A stretch of 64,000 nt of DNA. Origin: CAZONU01 sp965370045. Lineage in GTDB: Bacteria; Planctomycetota; SZUA-567; JAKLDR01. The DNA lies in assembly GCA_965370045.1 (NCBI GenBank), contig CBDUSI010000003.1, positions 13,712 through 77,711 on the forward strand. Reading direction: 5' to 3'. This document shows positions 25,541 to 34,542 of the stretch, piece by piece (position 1 is the first letter of the stretch; each line of letters opens with the position of its first letter). Made by a program: the position numbers and the translations under genes. Below the pieces are notes generated by a model. The model was not told the DNA's origin and searched no databases. It saw nothing but the letters and a program-made list of their open reading frames with translations.

Positions 25541-26961
25541 GACTTTTCTCCCAAGTCGAACTCCTCTATCTTCTTGCGCAGCGTGGTGCGGTGCATGCCC
25601 AACAGCTTGGAGGCCCGCACCTGGTTGCCGCCGACGGCGGCGAGCACCTCGGCGATGGCCGCCCGTTCGGCCAGGCGCACGGCCTCGGCGTGGATGTCGG
25701 CGGTTTCCTTGCCCTCCGCGCCGGCGGCCTCGAAGCGCTCGCGGGCCAGGCGGCCGACCAGCCGTTCTATGTTCCCGGCCAGGCCCCCGGCGGCGGCGGC
25801 CGCGCCGCCGGCCGCACGGACCACGTGGCCGGGCAGGTGCTCGACGGCCACGGTCCCCGAGCCGCGGGCCAGGGCGGCGGCGTGCTCCAGGCAGTTCTTG
25901 AGTTCGCGGACGTTGCCCGGCCAGTCGTACCGCTCGATGACCGCGAGGGCCTCGGGGCTGATCTCCACGCGCTCGGAGAGGAAGTGAGCGACCAGCAGGG
26001 GCACGTCCTCGGAGCGTTCGCGCAGGGGCGGCAGCTCTATGCGCAGGACGTCCAGGCGGTAGTAGAGGTCCTCGCGGAAGAGGCCGGCGGAGACCAGCTC
26101 GCGGAGGTCGCGGTTGGTGGCCGAGACCACCCGGGCATCGACCTCGCGGGTCTCCGACTCGCCCACGCGCTCGAAGCAGTGCGACTCCAGGAACCTGAGC
26201 AGCTTGACCTGCATGGCCGGGCTCATCTCGCTGACCTCGTCGAGGAGCAGCGTGCCGCCATCGGCGGCCTCCAGGCGTCCGGTGCGGCTAGCCACCGCGC
26301 CGGTGAAGGCCCCGCGGGCGTGGCCGAAGAGCTCGCTCTCCAGCAGCGTCTCGGGCAACCCCGCACAGTTGACGGCCACGAAGGGCCCACCGACGCGCTG
26401 GGAGTGGAGGTGGATGGCCCGGGCGGTGAGCTCCTTGCCGGTGCCGCTCTCGCCGAGGAGCAGCACGGTGGCTGCGCCCGCCGCGGCGGCGGCGATCTGG
26501 CGATAGAGCTCCTGCATGAGGGCGCTCCTGCCGACCAGCAGCGCCTCCGGCGGGAAGTCGGCGAGCTGCTCGCGGGCGGCCTGGAGCGTCGGCTGGCCAG
26601 CGCGCGCGGCCAGCGCGCGGCGGACCGTGGCGCGCACCGTCTCCAGACTGACCGGCTTCAAGAGGTAGTCGAAGGCCCCCCCGCGCACCGCCTCCACCGC
26701 GGTGGAGAGGGTGCCGTGGCCGGTCATGACCACCACCGGCGTGCCCGGCAGCATCCCCCGGAGCTTCTCGGCGGCGGCCAGGCCGTCCATGCCCGGCAGG
26801 CGCACGTCCATGAAGACCAAGTCCGGCTTCTCGCTCTCGGCCAGCTCCAGGCCCTCCTCGGCGCTGGAGGCGGCCAGCGCCCGATGCCCCTCCTTCTCGA
26901 GGAATCTCGCGAAAGCCCAGGAGACGCCGCTGTCGTCATCGACAACCAGGACCGTGGCCAC
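25537..26961 (-). CDS. NtrC-family sigma54-dependent response regulator
   Basis: 474 aa. Receiver domain with phospho-acceptor Asp52 (VFMDVRLPG) and acidic pocket VVDDD. AAA+ domain with Walker A GESGTGKE and the sigma54-contact loop GAFTGA. C-terminal Fis-type helix-turn-helix (GGNQVRASKLLGMHRTTLRKKI). It activates sigma54 promoters after phosphorylation by a partner kinase. The histidine kinase gene lies immediately upstream (3 nt between them), so the pair forms one two-component system. GTG start. Its targets are unknown; none of the promoters I found are of the -24/-12 type. Confidence 0.95.
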   Translation of the reverse strand: MATVLVVDDDSGVSWAFARFLEKEGHRALAASSAEEGLELAESEKPDLVFMDVRLPGMDGLAAAEKLRGMLPGTPVVVMTGHGTLSTAVEAVRGGAFDYLLKPVSLETVRATVRRALAARAGQPTLQAAREQLADFPPEALLVGRSALMQELYRQIAAAAAGAATVLLLGESGTGKELTARAIHLHSQRVGGPFVAVNCAGLPETLLESELFGHARGAFTGAVASRTGRLEAADGGTLLLDEVSEMSPAMQVKLLRFLESHCFERVGESETREVDARVVSATNRDLRELVSAGLFREDLYYRLDVLRIELPPLRERSEDVPLLVAHFLSERVEISPEALAVIERYDWPGNVRELKNCLEHAAALARGSGTVAVEHLPGHVVRAAGGAAAAAGGLAGNIERLVGRLARERFEAAGAEGKETADIHAEAVRLAERAAIAEVLAAVGGNQVRASKLLGMHRTTLRKKIEEFDLGEKS

Positions 26962-26964
26962 GCT

Positions 26965-28377
26965 CTACTCCTTCCAGGCCTCGAGCTCCAGGCGAAAGAC
27001 CGCGCCGCCGCCCTCCGCCGTGCGGCAGACCAACGACCCGCCGTGCTCTTCGGCTATTCCGCGGGAGACGGCCAGGCCCAGCCCGGCGCCGCTCTGCTTG
27101 GTTGTATAGAATGGCGCGAAGATCTTTTCAAGCTCGGCGGCCCCCACCCCCGGCCCGCTGTCGGCGACCTCGACGCTGACGCGGCCCTCGCCGGCCGGCT
27201 CGACGCGCACGCTGACCCGGCCGCCCCGGGCCTGGGCCTGCATGGCGTTCAAGACCAGGTTGACCAGCACCTGCTTGATCTTGTTGCGGTCGGCACGCGC
27301 CGCGGGCGCGCTCTGGGCCTCGACCACCTCGGCCTTCACGTGGGCGTGTTCCAGCTGCCGCCTCATGAACTCCAGGACCTCGTGGGCCACTTCGGCGAGC
27401 TTCACCCGGGCGAAGACCGGCGGCGCCGGGCGCGCGAAGGAGACCAGTTCATCGACCACCAGCTCCAGGCGCCCGAGCTCCTCGCGCACCGAGCGAAGCT
27501 CCTCGCGGCGCGACTCGTCCCGCTCCTCGGCGAGCAGCATCTCCACGGTCATCTTGGCGCCGGTGAGGGGATTGCGGACCTCGTGGGCCAGGGCGGCGGC
27601 CATCTGCCCGGCGGCCGCGGCGCGCTCGCTCTTGACCAGCTCCGCGCGGCTCCTGGCCAGCGCGGCGGTCATGCGCTCCAGGCTCTCGGAGAGTTCCTCT
27701 ATCTCCCGGCCGCCGCCGGACACATGGCGGAACTCCAGCCCGCCCTCGGCGGCGCGGCCGGCCTCGGCGGCCAGGCGGCGGACCGGCCGGGCCACGCCGG
27801 CGGCCAGCATCCAGGCCAGCAGCACCACGGCGCCGGCGCCGAGCAGCGCGGCCAGGAGCGCCGGCGTCACCGCCGCGGAGCGCACCCGGTCAATTTCCTC
27901 CTGGGGCACCAGCAGGAGCACCAGCTTGCGCCGGCCGCCCTCGGTCTGCCAGGCGCCGAATATCTGGAACCTGAGCCGGGGGCCGGCGGAAGCCCGTGGC
28001 AGGTCCTTGGCCACGGGGCCGGGCACGTAGGCCTCCGGGGTCTCGCTGATATACGGGGACTTGTCGGCGGTCAGCACATAGACCAGCTCGAAGTGGTCCG
28101 CCGAGGAAAGCGAGGAGATCAGCTCGTTTCTCTCCGGGTCGTAGCTGGCCACGTCCACGCCGACCACGCTCTTCATCTTGACCAGGATGTCCCGGTTGAC
28201 CGCGAAGCCGGCGCCGCTGAGGCCTCGGGCCAGTTTCTCCATGCGTTCGTGGTAGGCGCGCTCGGCGGCCTCGCCCGCCCGCCAGAAGGCCAGGGCGGCG
28301 CTGGCCGCGCTGACCGCCAGGAAGAGCCCCCCGAAGGCCAGGGCCAGGCGGCTGGCGAGGCTCAGCGGCCGGCGCAC
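26965..28377 (-). CDS. Membrane sensor histidine kinase (HAMP, HisKA, HATPase)
   Basis: 470 aa, GTG start. Transmembrane helices at about 8-32 and 170-194 bracket a periplasmic sensor domain of some 135 residues. A HAMP linker follows, then the H-box with phospho-acceptor His265 (ALAHEVRNP), and an ATPase domain with N (LVNLVLNAM), G1 (VADSGPGV) and G2 (GAGLGLAVSRGI) boxes. It phosphorylates the NtrC-type regulator encoded next. The sensor domain has no signature I recognise; the gene neighbourhood (lgt, GT2, GH20) hints at envelope sensing. Confidence 0.93.
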   Translation of the reverse strand: MRRPLSLASRLALAFGGLFLAVSAASAALAFWRAGEAAERAYHERMEKLARGLSGAGFAVNRDILVKMKSVVGVDVASYDPERNELISSLSSADHFELVYVLTADKSPYISETPEAYVPGPVAKDLPRASAGPRLRFQIFGAWQTEGGRRKLVLLLVPQEEIDRVRSAAVTPALLAALLGAGAVVLLAWMLAAGVARPVRRLAAEAGRAAEGGLEFRHVSGGGREIEELSESLERMTAALARSRAELVKSERAAAAGQMAAALAHEVRNPLTGAKMTVEMLLAEERDESRREELRSVREELGRLELVVDELVSFARPAPPVFARVKLAEVAHEVLEFMRRQLEHAHVKAEVVEAQSAPAARADRNKIKQVLVNLVLNAMQAQARGGRVSVRVEPAGEGRVSVEVADSGPGVGAAELEKIFAPFYTTKQSGAGLGLAVSRGIAEEHGGSLVCRTAEGGGAVFRLELEAWKE

Positions 28378-28386
28378 GCGGACCCC

Positions 28387-29100
28387 TCAGTCCGCGATCC
28401 GGTAGCGGACGATCCAGTAGAGCGCGGCCAGCCCGTCGCGCCAGGTGATCTTCTTGCCCTCCTGGTAGGTGCGCCCGTGATAGCTGATGGGCACCTCGTA
28501 GATGCGTGCCCCGGCGTGGGCCAGCTTGGCGGTGACCTCCGGCTCGAAGCCGAAGCGGTCGCAGCGCAGCTCGAACTTGACGAGCAGGTCGCGGCGGACC
28601 GCCTTGTAGCAGGTCTCCATGTCGGTGAGGTTCAGGTTGGTGAGGACGTTGGAGAGCAGGGTGATCAGGCGGTTGCCCACGTAGTGCCAGAAGAAGAGCA
28701 CCCGGTGCGAGCCGCCCAGGAAGCGCGAGCCGAAGACCGCGTCGGCCGCCCCGGACTCGATGGGCGCGATGAGCTTCCCGTACTCGGCGGGGTCGTACTC
28801 CAGGTCGGCGTCCTGGATGATCACGATGCGCCCCCGGGCCGCGGCGAACCCACGGCGCAGGGCCGCGCCCTTGCCGGCGTTCTTCTCCTGGTAAAGGACC
28901 TGGTAGCCGGGCCGCGACTCGTAGGCGGAGAGCAGGTCCCGGCTGCCATCGGTGGAGCCGTCGTCGACGACCACGATCTCCTTGTCGGCGGGCTCGGCGC
29001 GCTCCACCCGGGAGAGCAGCTCCGACAGCGTCTGCCGCTCGTTGTAGACCGGCACGATCACCGAGAGGCGCGGCGCGCGCTCGGCGCTCTCCTGGTTCAC
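28387..29100 (-). CDS. Family 2 glycosyltransferase, dolichyl/polyprenyl-phosphate-mannose synthase-like
   Basis: 237 aa from the GTG at 29100, which has a perfect AGGAGG and overlaps lgt (GTGA). GT-A fold features are SVIVPVYNE at the N-terminus, VVDDGSTDGS, the metal-binding QDADLEYDP (a DxD-type motif) and FGSRFLGG. The DPMS-like size without a C-terminal membrane domain fits synthesis of a polyprenyl-phosphate sugar, such as the donor used by ArnT/PMT-like enzymes like the one at 11554. That functional link is inference. Confidence 0.85.
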   Translation of the reverse strand: MNQESAERAPRLSVIVPVYNERQTLSELLSRVERAEPADKEIVVVDDGSTDGSRDLLSAYESRPGYQVLYQEKNAGKGAALRRGFAAARGRIVIIQDADLEYDPAEYGKLIAPIESGAADAVFGSRFLGGSHRVLFFWHYVGNRLITLLSNVLTNLNLTDMETCYKAVRRDLLVKFELRCDRFGFEPEVTAKLAHAGARIYEVPISYHGRTYQEGKKITWRDGLAALYWIVRYRIAD

Positions 29101-30002
29101 GACGCCTCCTTCCGTGCGGGCCGGGGCTTCTCGCCCTCCGGCGGGGGTTGGTACGGGGCGCGCCCGCGGCGCCAGGCGACCGCCAGCGCGACGGCGAAGC
29201 CGGCGAAGAGCAGGATGCTCATGCACTGGAAGACGGTCAGGGAGCCGAACTCCGGTCGCCAGGGCCCGCTGTCCGCCCGGAAGAACTCGTTGCAGAAGCG
29301 CCAGGCGGAGTAGAGCAGGCCGAAAATGGCGGCGATCTGGCCGGCGAACTTGCGTTTCGGGTACAGCAGCCAAAGCGTCAGGAAGATGCTCAGCGCGGCG
29401 AGCGTCTCGTAGAGCTGCACGGGGTGCACCGGGAGCGGCGGGTCGCCGTAGGTGATCAACCCCGCGATGCGCTGCTGGGTGTGGACGTGGGAGTACTCCG
29501 GGAAGCGCACCGCCCAGGGCAGCGAGCTGGGTTTCCCGAAGCAGCAGCCGTTCAGGAAGCAGCCGATGCGGGTCATGGCCAGGCCCAGCGCCGCGCCGGG
29601 GACTGAGAAGTCGAGCATGTCCACCAGGGGAATCTTCCTGCGCCGCGCGTAGATCCACAGCGCCAGCATGGCCCCGCCGAGCCCTCCGTAGAAGACCAGC
29701 CCGCCTCTCCATGTGGAGATGACCCGGACGAAGCTGGCCCCCACCCACTTGAAGAAGCCGACGTCCTCGGGCCACTCGAAGTAGAAGCCCAGGTTGAGGC
29801 CGACGTGCAGCAGCCGCGCGCCGAGGATGCCGCCGATCACCGCGAAGAAGCCCAGGTCGAAAATCTGGGCCTTCTCCAGGCCCAGGCACTTGGCCCGCCG
29901 GCGGGTGAAGAGGACCCCCAGCAGGAACCCGATCATCAGCATGGTCCCGTAGGCGGGTACGCCCCTGTTGATGAGCGGGATTCTGAAGAGCTCCGGGTAC
30001 AT
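29097..30002 (-). CDS. lgt: Prolipoprotein diacylglyceryl transferase
   Basis: 301 aa. Inner-membrane enzyme that adds diacylglycerol from phosphatidylglycerol to the lipobox cysteine of prelipoproteins. Family motifs are GGLVFYGG, the signature RIGCFLNGCCFG and HPVQLYE, with seven predicted helices. The C-terminal tail is Pro/Lys-rich. It would process the many lipoproteins in this window. It begins 3 nt after panC and its stop overlaps the GT2 start. Confidence 0.95.
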   Translation of the reverse strand: MYPELFRIPLINRGVPAYGTMLMIGFLLGVLFTRRRAKCLGLEKAQIFDLGFFAVIGGILGARLLHVGLNLGFYFEWPEDVGFFKWVGASFVRVISTWRGGLVFYGGLGGAMLALWIYARRRKIPLVDMLDFSVPGAALGLAMTRIGCFLNGCCFGKPSSLPWAVRFPEYSHVHTQQRIAGLITYGDPPLPVHPVQLYETLAALSIFLTLWLLYPKRKFAGQIAAIFGLLYSAWRFCNEFFRADSGPWRPEFGSLTVFQCMSILLFAGFAVALAVAWRRGRAPYQPPPEGEKPRPARKEAS

Positions 30003-30005
30003 GGC

Positions 30006-30875
30006 TCAGGCCTCTCGCCCCGGCGGCGCCAGCAGCTGGTTGTCGATCAGCCGGGCCTTCCCGACATGCACGGCCAGCGCGGCCAGCGCCGGGCGGTCGA
30101 GCCCGCTCATGTCCTCGAACGATTCGGGGTCTACCACCGCGGCGTAGTCCAGCTCGCAGAGCGGATCCATGACTACTTCCTCGGCCATGGCCGCGGCGAT
30201 AGTGGTAGCGCGCCGCTCGCCGCCCGCGACCATCTCCGCGGCCTTCTCCAGCGCGCGGTGGAGCGCCAGCGCCGCCTCGCGCTCGGCGGGCGAGAGATAG
30301 GCGTTCCGCGAGCTCATGGCCAAGCCGTCGGGCTCGCGGACCGTGGGGCAGACCACTATCTTGGCACCGAAGTCCAGGTCGCGGACCATCCCCTTGATGA
30401 CCGCGGCCTGTTGGGCGTCCTTCTGGCCGAAGTAGGCCCGGTCCGGAAGGACTATGTTGAAAAGCTTGGCGACAACGGTGCAAACCCCCCGGAAGTGGCC
30501 GGGGCGGCTCATGCCATCGAGGCGCTGGGCGACCGCGCCGGCCTCCACGAAGGTGACCGCGTCGGCCGGATACATGACCCCGGTCTCCGGCGCGAAGACC
30601 GCGTCGACCTTCTCGGCGGCGCACAACTCCATATCTTCTTCCAGCTTCCGGGGATACTTCCCGTAGTCATCACCGGGACCGAACTGCGCCGGGTTGACGA
30701 AGACGCTGACCGCCAGGAAGTCGTTCTCCTCCCGGGCGCGGCGCACCAGCGACATGTGCCCGGCGTGCAGGGCGCCCATAGTAGGCACCAGCCCCACGGT
30801 CTTGCCCGCGGCGCGCATCTCCAGCGATAGCTCGCGCATCGCGGCGGGGTCGGCGATCTCGCGGGGAGCCGCCAT
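30006..30875 (-). CDS. panC: Pantothenate synthetase
   Basis: 289 aa, standard PanC length. It condenses pantoate and beta-alanine with ATP in CoA synthesis. It shows PTMGALHAGH near residue 32-41 (HIGH-like nucleotide motif), FVNPAQFG, and MSSRNAYLS (KMSKS-equivalent loop). panB and panD are not nearby. It starts 3 nt after the folK-dnk gene. Confidence 0.96.
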   Translation of the reverse strand: MAAPREIADPAAMRELSLEMRAAGKTVGLVPTMGALHAGHMSLVRRAREENDFLAVSVFVNPAQFGPGDDYGKYPRKLEEDMELCAAEKVDAVFAPETGVMYPADAVTFVEAGAVAQRLDGMSRPGHFRGVCTVVAKLFNIVLPDRAYFGQKDAQQAAVIKGMVRDLDFGAKIVVCPTVREPDGLAMSSRNAYLSPAEREAALALHRALEKAAEMVAGGERRATTIAAAMAEEVVMDPLCELDYAAVVDPESFEDMSGLDRPALAALAVHVGKARLIDNQLLAPPGREA

Positions 30876-30878
30876 CGC

Positions 30879-32018
30879 TCACGTCCCCGCCGGCGGCCAG
30901 GGAAGTTGGTTGAGCCCCGGCCGTAGCTGGCCGAGGGCCTCGAGGACCGCGGCGAGCTCGCCGGAGCCGCGGACCAGGTCCATGTGGTCGGTGTCGATGA
31001 CCAGAACCGGCTGGCCGGCCGGCCGGCGGAAGTGCTCGGCGTAAGCCATCGACAGGCGCTCGATGTAGGCCGGCAACTCATCGCCCAGCTCGTAGGCGAT
31101 GCCCCGGCGGCGGACGCGGTCGAGAAGCTCCGGCAGCCCGGCGCGCAGGTAGATGACCGCGTCGGGCTCCGGCAGCCGCTGGCTGATACCCTCCTCCAGG
31201 CGCAGGTAGAGGACCAGCTCCTCGACGGAGAGGTTGATGCTCGCGAAGATGCGGTCCTTCGCGAAGAAGTAATCGGCTACCGCGCCGGGACTGAAGAGGT
31301 CGCCCTGGGCCAGCTCGGAGAGCTGCCGCCAGCGGTCGAGCAGGAAGGCCACCTGGGCGTGGAAGGCCCAGCGCCGCCGGTCCTTGTACATCAGCGGCAG
31401 GAAGGGATTCGACTCCGGGGCCTCCAGCACCAGGCGGTAGCCCAGCTCGTGGGCCAGGCGCGCGGCCAGCGTGGTCTTGCCCACGCCCATGGGGCCCTCA
31501 ACGGCGATGTGCTTGAAAGCCAGCTTGGCATGCGGACTCTCGGCCGGCCCGCGCCCGGCGCTGAAGGCCGCCCACAGCTCGGCGACGGTCTTGCCCGTGC
31601 CGGGCACGGCCAAGCCGGGCGCGATCTCCGCCAGGGGTCCGAGCACGAAGCCGCGCTCGGCAATGCGCGGGTGGGGTACGGTGAGGTCGGGGGCGTCTAT
31701 CACCCGCTGGCCGTAGACCAGAATGTCCAGGTCCACGGTGCGCGGCGCGTCGCGCCCGCCGGAGCGGTCCCGGCCCAGAGCGGTCTCCACCTCGCGGCAG
31801 ACTTCCAGGAGCTCCCGGGGAGAGAGGTCGGTCTCGACCAGCGCCGCGCCGTTGAGGAACCGGGGGCCCCCCGCCGGGCCGCCGACCGGGTCGCTCTCGA
31901 TCAGCGCGCTGACCACGCGCACGCCCACCCCGCGCGCGCCGAGCACCTCCAGGGCCTGGCGGATGTTGGCCTCGCGCTCGCCGAGGTTGGCACCCAGACC
32001 CAGGTAGACTGTGGGCAT
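30879..32018 (-). CDS. folK: Fusion: HPPK (FolK) plus deoxynucleoside kinase
   Basis: 379 aa. Residues 1-165 are 6-hydroxymethyl-7,8-dihydropterin pyrophosphokinase, with LGANLGERE near the N-terminus and the signature RDAPRTVDLDIL. Residues about 168-379 are a deoxynucleoside kinase-like domain with Walker A EGPMGVGKTT, the base-recognition region FHAQVAFLLDRWRQL and DRIFA (DRS-like). The first domain is in folate synthesis, the second in deoxynucleoside salvage. No break or stop separates them, so it is a true fusion. Whether the kinase half prefers dA or dG is not clear. Confidence 0.88.
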   Translation of the reverse strand: MPTVYLGLGANLGEREANIRQALEVLGARGVGVRVVSALIESDPVGGPAGGPRFLNGAALVETDLSPRELLEVCREVETALGRDRSGGRDAPRTVDLDILVYGQRVIDAPDLTVPHPRIAERGFVLGPLAEIAPGLAVPGTGKTVAELWAAFSAGRGPAESPHAKLAFKHIAVEGPMGVGKTTLAARLAHELGYRLVLEAPESNPFLPLMYKDRRRWAFHAQVAFLLDRWRQLSELAQGDLFSPGAVADYFFAKDRIFASINLSVEELVLYLRLEEGISQRLPEPDAVIYLRAGLPELLDRVRRRGIAYELGDELPAYIERLSMAYAEHFRRPAGQPVLVIDTDHMDLVRGSGELAAVLEALGQLRPGLNQLPWPPAGT

Positions 32019-32066
32019 GTTTACTCCAGTGGCCGGTTGTCAGTTACCGGTTGCCGGTTCCGCCGG

Positions 32067-33236
32067 CTACCAGGCTATCTTTCCGATGCGCTCGGCGGCC
32101 TCGGCCAAGCGCTCCTCCGGGACGGTCAGCGCCGCGCGCAGGAAGCCCTCGCCGGGCTCGCCGAAGCCCGCCCCGGGGATGAGCACCACGTCGGCCTCCT
32201 CCAGGATACGCCCCGCGGCGTCGAAGCTGGGCAGGCCCTTGGGGGTCGGGAACCACACGTAGAAGGTGGCCGCCGGCTTGGGGGCCTCCAGGCCCAGAGC
32301 GGCGAGGTTGTCGCAGAAGGCATCGCGGCGCTTCTGGTACATGGCGCGCAGCCGGGGCACGAACTCGTCGTACTTCTCAAGCGCCTTTATGGCCGCCAGC
32401 TGGATGGCCGTGAAGATGCCGCTGTCGAGGTTGCTCTTGATGCGCCCCAGCCCGGCGCAGAGGTCGGCGGCGCCGGCCGCGAAGGCCACCCGCCAGCCGG
32501 TCATGTTGAAGGTCTTCGACCAGGAGTGGAACTCGATGGTGCGCTCGCGGGCGCCGGGAATCGAGAGCAGGCTTATGGGTTCGGCGCCGTCGAAGGCCAG
32601 CTCCGCGTAGGCCGCGTCACTGGCTATGATCAGGTCGTGCTTCCCGGCGAAGGCCACCAGCTCCTTGTAGAACTCCTCGGTCGCGACGGCCCCGGTGGGG
32701 TTGTTGGGATAGTTGACGTAAATGAGGCGCGCGCGCTTGGCGTCGGCCGCGCTGATGGCCGAGAGGTCGGGCAGGAAGCCATTTTCACGTTTGAGGGGCA
32801 TGTAGACCGGATCGGCGCCGGCGAAGATGGTCCCCGAGCGGTAGGGCGGATAGCCGGGCACGGGGATCAGCGCCGCGTCCCCGGGGTTCAGGAAGGCCAG
32901 CGGCAAGTGGCCGATGGCCTCCTTGCTGCCGATGGTCGGGAATACCTCCGCGTCGGGATCCAGCTCCACGCCGAAGCGCTTCGCGAACCAGCCGGCGGTG
33001 GCCCGGCGCAGCTCGGGTTGGCCGTCGTCCAGGGCGTAGGTGTGGGTCCTGGGATCCTGGGCGAACTTGTACAGCGCGTCGATGACGAACTTGGGCGTGG
33101 GCGTGTCCGGGTCGCCGATGCCCAGGTTGATGACGTCGCGACCAGCGGCCATCGCCGCCTTTTTCTTCTTGTCGATCTCCGAAAAGAGATACGGCGGCAG
33201 CTTCTGGAGGCGTTCGGCAACGCTGAACTTGGCCAC
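32067..33236 (-). CDS. dapL: Class I aminotransferase, probable LL-diaminopimelate aminotransferase
   Basis: 389 aa from the GTG at 33236, with GGAGGG seven nt upstream. PLP-dependent fold type I: NLGIGDPDTPTP at the N-terminus, VNYPNNPTGA, and the Schiff-base lysine in SWSKTFNMTGWR. The LPPYLFSEIDKKKK start and the overall pattern match the DapL group, which makes LL-diaminopimelate directly from tetrahydrodipicolinate. An alanine or aspartate aminotransferase remains possible. It is the first gene of the long minus-strand operon ending at 24107. Confidence 0.75.
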   Translation of the reverse strand: MAKFSVAERLQKLPPYLFSEIDKKKKAAMAAGRDVINLGIGDPDTPTPKFVIDALYKFAQDPRTHTYALDDGQPELRRATAGWFAKRFGVELDPDAEVFPTIGSKEAIGHLPLAFLNPGDAALIPVPGYPPYRSGTIFAGADPVYMPLKRENGFLPDLSAISAADAKRARLIYVNYPNNPTGAVATEEFYKELVAFAGKHDLIIASDAAYAELAFDGAEPISLLSIPGARERTIEFHSWSKTFNMTGWRVAFAAGAADLCAGLGRIKSNLDSGIFTAIQLAAIKALEKYDEFVPRLRAMYQKRRDAFCDNLAALGLEAPKPAATFYVWFPTPKGLPSFDAAGRILEEADVVLIPGAGFGEPGEGFLRAALTVPEERLAEAAERIGKIAW

Positions 33237-33335
33237 GGGCTCCCTCCCAACGGTGTCGGATTTCTGTCCAGCGCCTACCTTAGCGCCGGACCGGGCGCCA
33301 GTCAACATATTTGGCCGAAGTCGTCCTGGTCGCGC

Positions 33336-34499
33336 TCACTTCGTTTCCCCCTCGGACTCGCCAGGGCCTTCGCTGCTCGTCTCGGGCTGCCGGGTGACCG
33401 GTTCGCCGGAGCCGGGCTGCTTGCGCCAGGGCAGGGCCACCAGCCGGAACTCCTCGTTGGCCAGGCGGTCGAAGGCCTGGAAGGCGGTGAGGGCCTCGTC
33501 CGCCGGCCGGCGCAGCAGGGTCTGCCACCACAGGAAAGTGAAGAAAGTCGCCCCCAGCAGCACCGCCAGCACCATCCCTATCACCAGGGCCACCTCTCCG
33601 CCGATCTCCGAGGAAAGCCCGGCGCAGGCCAACGGAAGCAGCCCGACTACCACGCCTCCCAGCAGGCAGAGCCCCACGATGATCGCCGTGAAGAAGAGCT
33701 GCAGCGCCAGGCGCAGCGCCACCCGCAGAAGCGAGCGCTCCCTGATGGCGAAGGCCGCGCCCCACAGGGCCGCGCCCCAGACCAGGGATAGGTCGGTCAG
33801 GCACATCAAGGGGCCCACGCCCATGACCCCCGCGCCGCTGGCCCGCAAGCGCCAGTCTATCGGCCACAGCGCCGCCAGGGCCCTGATCGGCCAGAGGATA
33901 AACGGAGTGGGAACGACTCCCTCGATGAGGAAGGGCTCCGAGCCGCCGGTCCACATATAGAGCGGCAACGCGGCCAGGATTCCCCAGAGATACGGCCGGA
34001 CTCGCGGCAGTATCTTGGCGGCGGCCAGCGGCCGCGCGGCGAGGGGGGTCAGGACCAGCTGCAGGGCGGTGTCGCCGTCTATCTCCTCGGTCACCGCCCC
34101 GGCGGTGCTCCAGGCCGCGCCCAGGTACATGAGCAGCGGCCACAGGCAAACGAAGAGGGCGGCGATCGCCTCCGGGTAGTCCGGAACCGGCAGGCCGAAT
34201 GAGTAGATTGGCGATGAATCCCACAGTCTGCCCTCAGTATGCATCCACAGGACGACGCCCGCGAACAGGAAGAGCGGGATCGCCACGCATATCGCCGTGG
34301 CGATGCGCCGTCCCCGCCGGGTGCGGAGCATCTCCGCGCGAACCAGCCGGTGCTTCCGCTCGGCCAGCAGCTCGAAGGGGCTGCCCGCCCGGCGGGAGAA
34401 CCACCAGGGTAGCCAGCGCCCCAGCCGCTCGACCCAGTCCTCCCCCGGCCGGCGCGCCGGGCGCGGCTTGGCGGGCTTTTTCGACGAGGCATCTTTCAT
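33336..34499 (-). CDS. ABC-2-like polytopic membrane protein (paralogue 1)
   Basis: 387 aa. A soluble N-terminus has PFELLAERKH just before the first helix. About six to seven hydrophobic helices follow, and a soluble C-terminal tail has FDRLANEEF. A conserved DTALQLVLTPL stretch lies in the first cytosolic loop, as in ABC-2 permeases with the EExxxxT/LLLTPL pattern. It is a tandem paralogue of the next upstream gene, with 43 nt between them. No ATPase is adjacent, so export activity is inferred only. Confidence 0.6.
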   Translation of the reverse strand: MKDASSKKPAKPRPARRPGEDWVERLGRWLPWWFSRRAGSPFELLAERKHRLVRAEMLRTRRGRRIATAICVAIPLFLFAGVVLWMHTEGRLWDSSPIYSFGLPVPDYPEAIAALFVCLWPLLMYLGAAWSTAGAVTEEIDGDTALQLVLTPLAARPLAAAKILPRVRPYLWGILAALPLYMWTGGSEPFLIEGVVPTPFILWPIRALAALWPIDWRLRASGAGVMGVGPLMCLTDLSLVWGAALWGAAFAIRERSLLRVALRLALQLFFTAIIVGLCLLGGVVVGLLPLACAGLSSEIGGEVALVIGMVLAVLLGATFFTFLWWQTLLRRPADEALTAFQAFDRLANEEFRLVALPWRKQPGSGEPVTRQPETSSEGPGESEGETK

Positions 34500-34542
34500 T
34501 CTTGCACCAGATTAACCGCCCGGCGCGCCGGTCACAAGGCGC

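Noticed and set aside
25591..29313. Very long plus-strand open frame
   Set aside because: It is antisense to the kinase, regulator and GT2 genes and arises from the high-GC codon pattern; no protein family is recognisable.
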